A stretch of DNA of 64,000 nt from Odontesthes bonariensis (lineage: Eukaryota > Chordata > Actinopteri > Atheriniformes > Atherinopsidae): assembly GCF_027942865.1 (NCBI RefSeq), contig NC_134517.1, positions 16,870,009 through 16,934,008 of the forward strand, read 5' to 3'. How positions within the stretch are numbered: position 1 is the stretch's first letter; each line of letters starts with the position of its first letter. Of this stretch, positions 10,796 to 22,083 are shown one piece after another. The notes under the pieces were generated by a model. That model had not been told where the DNA came from. It was given only the letters and a program-made list of their open reading frames with translations, and searched no databases. A program made the translations under genes and the position numbers.

Positions 10796-13700
10796 CATAG
10801 TGGAAGGTTAATAGGCCTATTTTCCAAAAGGCTGTTTTATTCCTTTAAGCACATTTGTTTACCAGAAATTTGAACCAGGCTGTTAAGTCTTATATATAAC
10901 TGTGTTAACAACAGACAATAGAGCCAAGAAGAATTCAGACAGTCTGTGGCACTCCTCCGTGTAAGACTTTTTTTTAATCTTAATGACAGTTTATGCCTGG
11001 GCTTTGTGGTGTCATAGTAGCAGCAATGTTGTGTAATTAAACTGACTCGCCCCTCAGAGCTGATCCCCTCCCTGAGCCTTCGCCACACCTCCACACTCCT
11101 TTCTCTGCCCTCACATCACACCACTACCACTCTAAACACCACCTCGCCTCCTTCTTTTGTGTCTGTGTATGTGTTTTGCCTTCCTGGCAGTCCATGTCTG
11201 TCCCTCTCATTCTCCTTGACCCTGCTCTCTGCAAACACTTGTGCAAGCACCACAGTTTGGCCGATGGTCTGAGTATAACGGGTGTGTGTCAAACAGCACC
11301 TTTCCACTGAGGAAAGAAACAGAGCTGCAAGGGGAGGAGGAGGAGGAGGAGTAGGAGCAGGAGGAGTGTGGCGGGGGGCACACGTACTCATACACAGCAC
11401 AAACACACATACACTGCATGGTGATGTCATCTGAAATGACATCATCCCATGGAGGGGAGCCAAGGGACCTGATGGGTTAGCATCCTCCAGTGAGTTAAAG
11501 GGAGAGAACAAGACGGAGACTGAGTGAGAGATTTGTAAATAAAGTGAAGGAAAAACAGTAATGGACAATGTGAGAGACAGGGTGGCTGTGATCTCAATTT
11601 CCATTCTTTGTTTTCTACAAGCCAGCTTCTTGCTCTTGCTCAATTTTCCCTCCACAATTTTCATCTCCATTTTAGGAATACTTCTTTCATCTCCATTTGC
11701 AGGTGTTGCCGTCCTGAGGGAAGCATGCATGAGTGCCGCTAAAGTGCAGATAGAGTAAAAGTGAATCAATATCCGAGAGCTAATACAAACGCACATGAAT
11801 ACATAATCTACATCAGCATGTGAATGGCAGAAGAACATTTAAAGTGTAAGAACGCATGCTGTATGCACAACAACATATTAACATATTAACATGTGTACAC
11901 ATGAAGTTTGGTGCACAAATAAACCTGCTCCGTCTCAGTGGGTTCGTGGTAGGGACACCTGTGTCTCAGCGTGTACCATTGTTGTCCACTTGGCTGTGCT
12001 GTGCTCCACACTGTGCTCCCAGCATGCCTGCCATCTGAAACCAGACACCTTTGGACCAGCATCCTGCTGGAGTGATACACCTCTCCTTCTCTGGAGCCAC
12101 TGCCGATGCTGAGGACACTCCACTGGGAGCACATTGATGTGCTCTTCGTAAATGTCTCTACTTTAATCTGTTTATGACATAGATTATGACTGTGGCTAAT
12201 TTTCTTTGTTGCTGGCCTTATCTCTGAACCTTCTAATGAACTGCCAGTAACACTCCATGTTTCCCTTTAAGAGAGTATTGATAGAAGAAAGCTTGAGTTT
12301 CTAATACACAATGATTCAATCCTCCTTATCACTCACTGCTGTCAGTGGCAAACTGACTCAACAGTATAAATAGAGAGGCACGTAGTGTGGGACAGAGAGA
12401 AGCAGGGATGAGAGATAGGAAGGGTATGAGGGAGGGCTCTTCGTGATGTGAGGGTGTGAGGCCACACAATGGAAAAAAAATTTGGTCAGAGATAAACAAA
12501 CAAAATAACCAGTAAAGATGAAGCTGAGAATTTCTCTTTTTTTCCTCTCTCTCTCTCTCTCACGATGAAGCGTTCTATTCTTGGCGGGGTTATTACTCAC
12601 AGCCATGTATTAATAAAGACCAGCATGAATGGGAAACAAGGGCATGGGCTACACTGCATGGCCTCAGAGCATCATCATGTCACGACTTATCATTTAAAAA
12701 GGCATACATTTATCGCTGTAAATTGGTCAACTAAGTTATCAGGCGAGATGCTCCTGGAACACAAAAGAGGAAGAGGAAAAATTCAGTTATTACTTCTCCT
12801 TTACGTCCCTTCACTTCATGGTGAGTTCTACCGGAATGACTGCTTGCTTGCTATCCCGCGCCTGGCTATCGAAAAAAGAGAGCACATGCTATGCAGACTG
12901 TCTGATGAGCACAATAAGTTAATAATTCACAACCACAGAAATGCATTTACACACATACTGCACATAACATAGTAAGCACTCTCTTAAGTCCCACTCACGA
13001 CCTCCTTTAGGCTCAAAGTGTTCTCTTAAACGTAAATGTTTACTAAGCTGCATCCCACCCCACACGCGCTGCCTATTTTTGGTCATTTTTGGCGTGTCAG
13101 TGCCTCGTCCAATCACCATCCGGTTGTTTCTACCTTCTTTCTCCTCCCAGCGGTATTGGTATGGCAACATTGGCACAAGCACACTCCTACTCTTTTCCGA
13201 TCTTAGTCATAGGCCTCACTCATGAGGCACCAACTGAAACCCTCAAACAGTTGATATGTTTGGTCACTTCCGTGTGTTTTCTCTGCGCCTTTATCACTCA
13301 TGCACACACATACTGTGCAAATGCAAATGGAGCCCGAGTCTTGCTCTCAAGTGAGAATAAAGAGGAAATGGGCAGCTGAGGGCAACAGTCTCCTTTTAGC
13401 TGGTTTGTAAGGTAAGTTGGGTTTTGGTGCATTTGAGTTATAGTGACCCTTTGTAGGTGAGCACAAAGGAAGCATATACTGCTGTAACAAGCTATTGTGT
13501 TCATTTTTTTTTTACTCTGGAAATTGTGTTTGGCTTGGGTCGCTAAGTTACCTGTTGATTCTTATTGTGTTGACTGACTAAGCAGGGTAGGACAGGGAAC
13601 TTATCACAGGAGCACTCACTGTCCCTATGGATAACAGCACTCTGTGTATATGGGACACCTTTTGTGCATACAGTCGTTATCCACTGAAGGTCTATGTGTG

Positions 13701-15254
13701 TTTGACTTCCTGTCAACTTGGGTCAGGTTATGGCAATCTACATTAAATACCAAAAGAGAAGGTATAAGATAACAAGCAAATATTTTTGAGTTGCAGTGTA
13801 CAGTATTTGACTGAATTGCTCTTACATGTAGCTCAAAACCACAGCATATGTGCTTGCACTGACCTTCCATCTGTTCTACAATTATCCTAAGGTTGTTTGT
13901 CATTACATTATCTCCGTTTTAGCAGTTCTTCGGGGGATGCGGGTAAGTTTTGCTATTAATATTTTATGATTGGCTTTGAAGGCAACTAGCCCTCAGTGAG
14001 GGGACATGAATAATCATGGTGCCTAATGACAGTTCCAGTGCGCAAATGGTCAGTGTGCTCTGAAAAGCTTTTGCAAAGTATTTTACTGTAAAATGACTGC
14101 CAAAGTGATTGTTTATCATAGCACGTGAAACATCCTATTTATTCAAGTATTTAATTGCCTTTTCATCTTCTTGTTCTTTGTCTTTTAGCTCTCATCAATC
14201 CTCCTTTTGGTTCTGTATAGAAAAATTCAGAGTCAATCATTCATAAGGTGCCGTTGTAGACACAGCTTGCTGCACTGTAACTGACTGTTTCAGCTCATTG
14301 AACACGTTTCAATGTAAGTTGTGACAGAGACCAAGTGTGGAGGACTTTTTGCCAAATTTCGGGGATCCAGGCTCCCAACACAGTCCAAACTAAGTGAGCA
14401 ACAGTTTATCTAAAGGGACAAATAGGTCTAAGAGTCTCTCATTATCTCTCAATAAAAGAGAAGGATTTTCTTCTCCTGCGTTTTTTTCTCTTTTTCTTTC
14501 CTGTGTGTGTGAGAGAGATGCATCGTTCCAACTCAACAACCAGCGGTCTCTGTTGACCTAGTTCTGCCCTGGACACAGGGCACTTTAGAGGGGACAGGCC
14601 TCCTCTTGGGCCCGTAGACACACAGCTCAGGACATACTGTAAGCGCAGTCACAAAGAGAAACAGGAAAAGCAGTGCACATTCCCATCCATGTCCTCACTG
14701 GCGTTTCATCCATGAGGTTAATTGAGTGCACATCATTGATCTTGGATGTGTCCAGCTGACAAGGATATCATTGACAGAGTGACAGTTGTTTGCATCCTAG
14801 CAGAGCATTTTCAGTTTAAGTGACATAAAAGTGTGGTTAGACCTTTAAAATCTATGTACCTCGTTTGAATTCTTTTTTAAGAAAATCCCAGGCACTCTGA
14901 AGCCACTAGATGCAAGGCAGAAGGTTCCCTTTTGCTAAATTTGAGAAGATGGATATAATCTGCTGCAACAACAACAAAAAAACTCTTTTTTAAACACTAT
15001 GATAAACTATTATTTCTTAAATGAACCTGTGGCTTATATGACTGTAGCCTCTAAAGACGTGTGCTGTCTGACAAGCTGCTGAGAATGCTGATCTGTGTCA
15101 TGTGCGCGCGACTGTGCACGCTCACCACAAAAAATAAAAACACAAACAGACGCGGGCTCTGAGCTTTGTGTTTTGAGTCATATAGATTCCTCCCACGCAA
15201 CATGACCTTTCAGTTGCTCCTCATATTATGAATATCTTAATTTGGTGAAACAAA
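10796..15254. other. Gene-free stretch
   Basis: No exon with both coding character and splice sites was found. The 240-codon minus-strand frame at 11116-11838 is dominated by low-complexity Ser/Pro/Cys runs from GGA and CA repeats. The 135-codon frame at 12565-12972 has no recognisable features. The paired ATF/CRE-like sites at 11422-11444 are the only regulatory-looking motif noted. Confidence 0.5.
11422..11444. promoter_or_regulatory. Perfect 9-bp inverted repeat of ATF/CRE-like sites
   Basis: TGATGTCAT (11422-11430) and its reverse complement ATGACATCA (11436-11444) are separated by 5 bp. These are the same two words as at 2401-2425 but in the opposite order, followed in both places by TCCCA. 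Each word holds the CRE variant TGATGTCA/TGACATCA. Confidence 0.35.
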
Positions 15255-15542
15255 ATGTGTGATGTGTGTATCTGTCCTGCATTTTTTAATGCGCTCTTAC
15301 GTGCTTTACGTCCACCACTCCAAACTGTGGAAGCAACACACAGGTGTTTTGTTAATGTCCCAAAATCATATTTTGAAGATGTTTGCAAGAAATGGCTGCT
15401 GAAAAAAACTCAAGAGAAGCTGGCACCTGTTCTTGAGGAGAGAGTTCCACGGATGCATTTTACTCAAACGGAGCCCATCGAAGATTTTTTAAAGATGCCT
15501 TTCATGCGCATGTATCTTAATAAGTCAACAATCCAGTGTTAA
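15255..15542 (+). CDS. Doubtful 95-codon ORF or terminal exon
   Basis: An ATG at 15255 opens a 95-codon frame ending in TAA at 15540-15542. The second half is lysine- and glutamate-rich and looks protein-like (KSYFEDVCKKWLLKK, EPIEDFLKMPFMRMYL). A possible splice acceptor (CAACACACAG) ends near 15342, so the true exon might start there. I recognise no domain, and no donor exon upstream could be linked. The alternatives are a chance frame or a decayed retrocopy. Confidence 0.18.
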   Translation: MCDVCICPAFFNALLRALRPPLQTVEATHRCFVNVPKSYFEDVCKKWLLKKTQEKLAPVLEERVPRMHFTQTEPIEDFLKMPFMRMYLNKSTIQC

Positions 15543-18039
15543 GGCGAGCAAGCAGAAAAAGAAACAAGGAAAAAAAAAAAAAAAACAAGCCTACACAAAC
15601 TTTCATGATAACCACGGGAGCTTTTCTTTTAAAGAAGAACCTGGTGGTGGACGGTTTGAAATGGAGAAATTAAAAATAAATAAATAAATCTCTCCACAAC
15701 TATTTTGGCGCTCCTTTTGCAGTCTTGTTCTTCATCAGTGACCTTTAAGGGGAACCGCAGCCCATCAGATAATTGCGCCTGATTACTGTTTCTTCTTTGC
15801 ATTCTGACTCTGCATCAGCCCACACATTGGGCAAATATTCAAATACTGCCGCATGACTGTGAGCGTGACACTCCTAAACACACGAGCGCACAAGCCTCTT
15901 CACAATTCGAGACACTTTCATTGAACTCCGCAGAGCTCACCTACCAGCAGACGCTAAAGTCATATAACGACAATGGTTGTATAATACAGGTGGCAGACAT
16001 GTGTGTTATGTGTATGTCTACAACTTGTTGCTCTGGTTTTTCAGCCCAAGGGCTATTTAGGATTACACATTCGGTTTTCAAAAGAATTCATAAGTGGTGT
16101 CAAACTCAATGAAGAGATGCACATTATGTTTAAAAACCTCCTCATGGCATTTCAGTTTTTGTGTTTAATTTCGCAAGTTGGCTGCGGAAAGGGGGTGATT
16201 TAAAGAGCAGATAACACCCCCCTTTTCTCATGAAAACACAATCTGTTTTTCTAAAAAGAAATTTGGTCATTGCGTGCGTTTCCCTACGAGCAGGCATCTA
16301 CAACGCTAAAAAAAATTCTGGCTTTGCAACCAGTAAGCTGTGTCATTTCAAATTCCACGTGCAAATTGTGATTTTATACATCCATATGCAATTTTTGAGT
16401 AGATTTCACACGGAAGACTGAAAATGAGCTCTGTAAAGCTCTGTGAACGAGTCCAGGGTCAAAAGCGCTGACATTTACAGTAACATAAAAAAAGTGTTTA
16501 ACCTTTTTTTTTTTTAAATTAATCATTATTTTCTTGTGATCTTTGTTTTTCTTATTGCATTACCTTCCAGCACCGCGCAGCCCACGTTTAGCAAACCTCT
16601 GGCGCTCTTTTGTTTTTCTAAGCTTGATCAAGAATGCTTTAAACTTAGGCTAAGTAAAACTCACTTGTTCATTTAGGATGTGGTGGTTTTTATATGACAG
16701 TAGTGGCTTCGTCTGTGAGTTTTCTTCCTCAGCAGTGAACGAAAATCCATTTGAACTGATGCGCCTGACCACATGCAGCACCTTTTGCTCCGTTGTAACA
16801 GACCAACCAAAAGGGACTCAAAGTACGTGCATGGATGGTCGCCTCACCCACCTTTGCGCACCTTGAAAAAGGCGAAGGCACTGTTTGTGGACTGGTGTGC
16901 AAATGTCACACTTTCTGCAGCAAGTAAGATTACTGTCCCATAAAAAAACTGTTGTCATCAGACTACAACACAATGATAAATCAGAACTTTCAAAGCGTGT
17001 GCATCTTTTTACGCAAACATACAAGTGATATTGCCCCAAGTTCACTTAACAGCCTGTGATAATATGGGTTTATTGTGGAGCTGGTTTTGCAAGTCAGCTA
17101 AAACGGGCCTCGATCTTTCTGTTGCTATAGCCTACACCAGCAAATCCCACGTTGCGTCTGAAGACTTTTGGAAAGCCTCGATGCAGGCCCGTCGTTCCAG
17201 GCCTACATGCTTTTAAGAAAACATGAGGGAAAAGCTGCTGCACCTATCAGAGAAGCGATTTTTATGGTTGTTTCTTAGTTCCGCCTGCAACCTTTGAAAT
17301 GTACTTCCTCTCCGCTGATATCTGCAGCCGTTTCAAAAGCCCATCACACCAAGCTTTTTATCACAGCATGCCGTGGCAGCCTGCTGTCAGGTCAAAATAT
17401 GTAGAAGCACGAGGCAGGACGGACTTTTATGGTATATAAAATAAATGATCTGGACTGCAAAAGAAATGCGTTTGCCGTGAAGCTGAGGGGGGAGGAGGGC
17501 GTTCTGTTGGTGACTGCACTGACACCAACAACTTCCTGACGCAATGCCACTGTAACAGCGCCGGGGAAACAGGTTGCTCACCTTTTATCCGATGAACCAA
17601 CATGATCCTATTTCTGCATAGTAAGCCGTCTAAGATGTCCTTCCCCTCGGTTCCAAGAACGGTGACGGGTTCGTTGCATCAAATAGTTGTCTGTTTATGC
17701 TTGTGTTTTCTGCACCAACATACTTGTTGCATTATTTGCTTTAAAGTCCTCTCCGATTCAGGAGACAGGAAGTCAGTTGACCTGGAATATAGGTGCCCAA
17801 ACTGCCCTTGCATCTGTTTTTGCTCGACGAAACCTCTTCCCCGCAGGAAAAGTGAACTTTTCCGTTTTTTATAACCATTGAAAGGGAGTAACCTGACAAA
17901 AGCAGTGGATCGACGGGATAAAAACTCCCATACAATCCGTCTTTTATGCTGAAGGAATTGTGAATTCATTAACTGCAACGATTTTTTTTTCTTCTGTAAT
18001 AAACTGTTGTATCTGCTTCCACTAGTAGTAGGCAGTTAC
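15543..18039. other. Gene-free stretch left of a CpG-rich zone
   Basis: It is A-rich at 15568-15588 with a small AAATA repeat near 15674. No exon is supported. CpG density rises from about 17.9 kb. The overlapping frames at 17602-17978 run on both strands and have no conserved-looking content. Confidence 0.45.
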
Positions 18040-18787
18040 TCCGCACCTCCTTGCCGCCCTGCTCTCTCCGGGAACCGGGAGAGTTTGAAGGCGAAAACTG
18101 CGCAGACTGCATGCCTGCTCCTTTTGAAGAAGCGGTGAATCGGAATAGTGAACGGCTGTGAGTGCTAACAAAAAGCAAAATTAGTTGGCTGTTTTGGAAT
18201 TGGTCTGTATTGAAGTCCACGTTACAAAGCTGCTCCGTGCAAATGTAGGCTACAGTTTCGCTACGCGCGCACGGGCGCATCGACCTGTAGTAGCCTGATC
18301 ACGGGCAGCCTATCGGACCTGTAAGGGCGCTGCGTCCTGAGCAGCCTGTCTGTTTCACTCTGAAGGGATGCTGGTCGTCCCAGACACGTGAGCTGAGCTG
18401 ATGAGACGACTTTGTCGCGGATTTGGATGAGGTGCTCTCTGTGCGTTAATGGTCAGGCGCGCGACTGAGGCTATAGTGCGCTCAGATGTTGTCCCCCCCC
18501 CCCCCCCACCTCCCCTTCTTCTTCTTTTTCTTTTTTTCCTCCCTCGCTCGGTCACTGTGTGTATCCACCGCTCCGCCTCCCCCTTTTCGCAACATTGACG
18601 CAACCAAAAATACTGGAACAAAAGAAACAACTTCCTTGAAGCTTTGCTGAAACTGCACTTAGTCGGAGAATGGAAGCTTGTTGTCAACTTGCCTGGATGG
18701 AAATGTCGAGGTGATGGTGTCACCGGTGGCCGGCTGGCAAGCGGGAGGGATGCGGTCGATCACTCCGGAACGCACCCAGGCGACCGA
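18040..18787 (+). promoter_or_regulatory. CpG-rich promoter-like zone with a possible first exon
   Basis: This stretch is rich in CpG relative to its surroundings (for example CTACGCGCGCACGGGCGCAT near 18260) and contains a run of 15 C (18493-18507). A consensus donor GTAAGT sits at 18788-18793. An ATG at 18714 would open 24 codons up to that donor, but the peptide (MVSPVAGWQAGG...) is not recognised and the exon may be non-coding. By position it could be an upstream alternative start of the DLEU2-like transcript, because human DLEU2 also has a distal first exon. That link is inference. Confidence 0.35.
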
Positions 18788-19517
18788 GTAAGTGCCATTA
18801 AACAGTCACTTGAGTCATTTTAACTTTTGCTGCGTGACCTCTCGAGTAGTTTTTGCCGAGCAGTGTCAGTCACCATAAACACAAAAGTAGGTCTCTACGA
18901 TCCTCTGCGACACTTGGCTCAAAGTAAACTCCCTTTATGTAGTCGAATTGACGAGGCCGAATAGAAGTTACAGGCCAGTCTATTCGCTGTGTGCATGGCG
19001 TTTTTCCATATGACAAGTTTGTAGCCTTCTGGTGGCATTTAGGAGCCATTTGACAACGGTGGCTTTTCGAAACTGTCAACCCAAAGCACAGGGTTACAGC
19101 TTTGTTACGTCCAACGAGAGCCAGGTATCGGTTTGTAGGGTATTTGTGGAAATACACCATTTGGTTAGATGCCTTGTGCATTTCCAAGTCTTCAACACAG
19201 GCTACCAGTTTTTTTTTTCATTGTTGTACATGTAGCAGCCTTGAGCGGTAGCCGGTTGCAAGAAGAAGATCCCGGCGATCAACAAACATGTTCACAACAG
19301 AATGGCAGTACGCTATTTTTGTGTGGATGTTGTGTCACGATTTTAGATGAAGTGTACAACTTTGCTCTGGGGCTCGAGGCGCACTTCTGACGGACGGCCA
19401 CTCTGCTTTGTCGCGTCGGTGTTTTTACTGCATGAACAAAGGACTGGATGGAGTAGTCGGCTCGGCACAGAGAGTCGGTGGAGAGCAGGCGGGCTGTTTA
19501 CAATAATAACACGATCG

Positions 19518-19531
19518 CGGTGACGTCACCG
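19518..19531. promoter_or_regulatory. Full CRE inside a 14-bp palindrome
   Basis: CGGTGACGTCACCG is perfectly palindromic and contains the consensus CREB/ATF site TGACGTCA. It lies in a CpG-rich segment (about 19400-19600) with GCGGCCGCGGCC just downstream. This supports promoter or enhancer function, but no transcript could be attached to it with confidence. Confidence 0.55.
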
Positions 19532-21977
19532 TGAGTGACAGCGGCCGCGGCCAGTGAGCGCGCCGCTCGGCCATCAGCAACACGCTATATTTGGAAAACG
19601 GTTACATCATCGAGGTGCAACAGCGGACTGTCGCGGGAGGGACTTCCGCAGGAATTCTCAATTTGTAGTCCAGAAACAGGACAATGAATACACCACTTTT
19701 CACTTTGGAGGCTGAAATCCGATGTTTTCACTAATTCTCTGCATTTCCAGAACCTGTTTGCACTCTGGTGCTGTTGTGTCTTAAACACTGGTGACGAGTG
19801 AGTCATTACAATACTAGCACGGCAATAAACCCTTTAGAGTGTCATTAGAAAATGTCAGTAGGCCTATTTGCCACTTTTAATGTTAAAAATGTGTTGTGGA
19901 GGAGGCTGCTGTTTAATTCACACGCATGGCTTTCTCAAATAGGCCGAACCTTTACAACCAAAACAATAATGAGCAGCTCCGATCCTCCAAGGACACAAAT
20001 GTTAGTTTGACACCTTTATCTTTTTTATTTCCCTTTTTAATGAAATGCCAACCTGAGCAGTATTGCTACAAGCTCCTCAGATTTCCTATCATTTATTGCC
20101 AAATGCAGTCATGCCGCAGCAACATAGTTATCCTGCAGAGTCTAACAAGACAATATGTAATGGGTACACCTACACGTCCAAAACATAGCCGGGTCGCAGT
20201 GCATGGGGAAAAAAAAGTGAGATGGTAAAGTGATGCAAACCCGTAAGCATTCAATGATATTTAACACTAACCCGATATTTTTAATTCCTAACCTCTAACC
20301 GCATGTGACTGGCAGCAAAGTAAAAAAAAAAAAAATTAAAAAAAAGGTGAAAAGCTGTTTTCCAGCATATTAGTTTGCAGTGCCACTGGTCACCCCCTCT
20401 TGCTTCCTTATAAGCATTTTCGAACATGTTGAAGTTTGTGACAGCTTCAAGTTATGGAAAACAAAAGCTATAGTTCCAAGTGGGAAAGAAACATTCCTGG
20501 ATCCTAAGAAAAATCAGGTTATCTTACATTTTCTGGGCATGTGTGAAAGTTCAGCTAAATTCAGGCCAAATGAAGCCCAAAGACGTGCACTCATGATATT
20601 TGAGCTTTCATTTGGGAAAACTGCTGCATTTCATGTGGTGGACCTGTGTAGCCACTGCGCAGTCTGTTTTTTGGGACTGCATTGAGTCATCCAAAATCAA
20701 CAAAAAGAAGATCTGTGCCACTGTTAATAAACATCTTGTCAACTTTGAAACTGACAGGCAGACATTCCGCCTCAGCTGTGCACATTTGTTCAACCACATC
20801 AGAGTAAATCAGAAGTAAGAGTCTGCAAAGCTGCAACAGAAGACAGACAGAATGTATCAGAAATGATCTTCGGCAACGCATGAGGTTCGTGAAGCGTCTC
20901 CAGGTGAAATGCTCACAGGATTTTTATTTTTGTTTTTGGTGCAATAACTCACAGGCTGCATTACAGTTTTCCAGTTCATATTGCTGTTATTATTCGCTCG
21001 TTCTATCTGGTCCGTGATGTCGTTAACATTTTATTTCTACGTGTCTTTCAGTCAGTTTAGATGTTGGCAAAGGTATTAAAGTGACTAACAATGTAGAGAT
21101 TTTTGCACATTGCACACAAGTTGAAAGAAAATCCCCTCTGTAACAGTTAAATAAAACCAAACATTTTCATTTATATTTGTATCCGGGAGGACTGCTTTGA
21201 TGTAACATGGTCAAAACTAAACTATGAGAACAGAGCTCCATCTTGGACATATTTTTTTAATGAGAACAGAAAACCATGAAAAGGAGCGGGGTACTAAAAA
21301 CAAGCGTGCATACTCCATTGTGTTAGACCATTTAATGTACATATTGATGTAAGGTTTTACATCATGACACCTAAGCTTTGATTAGGTCGCTGCATTTGAG
21401 AATAATACCGTCAGCTCACCGGGGGAAGACATTTCCTCGTGTTAGGAACACTACAGTGTTCAAAGATAGCGGCAGCTTCACAACAAGATATCCTCCAAAA
21501 CCCTGACCCGGTGTTTTTTTGTGTCATCTTAAAATCGGGCTGTGATAGAGGTCAATTGAACACCCGCATTTTTATATTTACAAATTTTAGAACAGAACGA
21601 GAACAGCAGTCTGGACTTTGCAAAACAGGAAACTGAGCATATCCCGACAGTAAAAGTGAGCTTAAGAAAGAGATAAAAGGCATTTTCCATTAAACATTAT
21701 GTACTGCGCATGCTTTCATTCTAACATTCCATTTTCCTCCGTACTGTCAGCTTAGATGTTCAGGGTAGCAAGATGCCAAATAACAAATTAAACTCCTCTT
21801 GTAGTTTTTAAATGTGTATCTGAGTGTATTAAGTATGGCTTTGTGTCAAAACGAATGCACAACATTTCAATGGACATGAATAGTCTGCATTCATAATGCG
21901 CTTTTTGAATCTCTTTGACACACTCAACCGCTCACACGCATTCTTACTGCTTTTCAACCTATGTCATGCTTTTTCTC

Positions 21978-22083
21978 TGTCTCACACGCACCCCAGTGTA
22001 TGCATCGGCACAAAGCGAGGTTCAGCGTCTTGCCCGAGGGGAAGCCAGGGATCGAACCACCAACCCTCTGATCGGCAGACTTA
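21978..22083 (-). mobile_element. Truncated tRNA-derived SINE fragment
   Basis: The minus strand carries a perfect B-box GGTTCGATCCC (complement of 22048-22058), followed by CCTCGGGCAAGACGCTGAA, the arrangement seen in a widespread fish SINE. The A-box side is cut off near 22083. Confidence 0.6.

Noticed and set aside
11116-11838. 240-codon minus-strand open frame
   Set aside because: Low-complexity Ser/Pro/Cys-rich translation of GGA and CA-type repeats, with no domain and no splice or 3' end context.
12565-12972. 135-codon plus-strand frame
   Set aside because: Composition resembles random translation (many His, Leu, Cys) and nothing supports splicing or conservation.
20380-20685. 101-codon plus-strand frame
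   Set aside because: No recognisable motif, no promoter or splice context, and an overlapping frame of similar length on the other strand.
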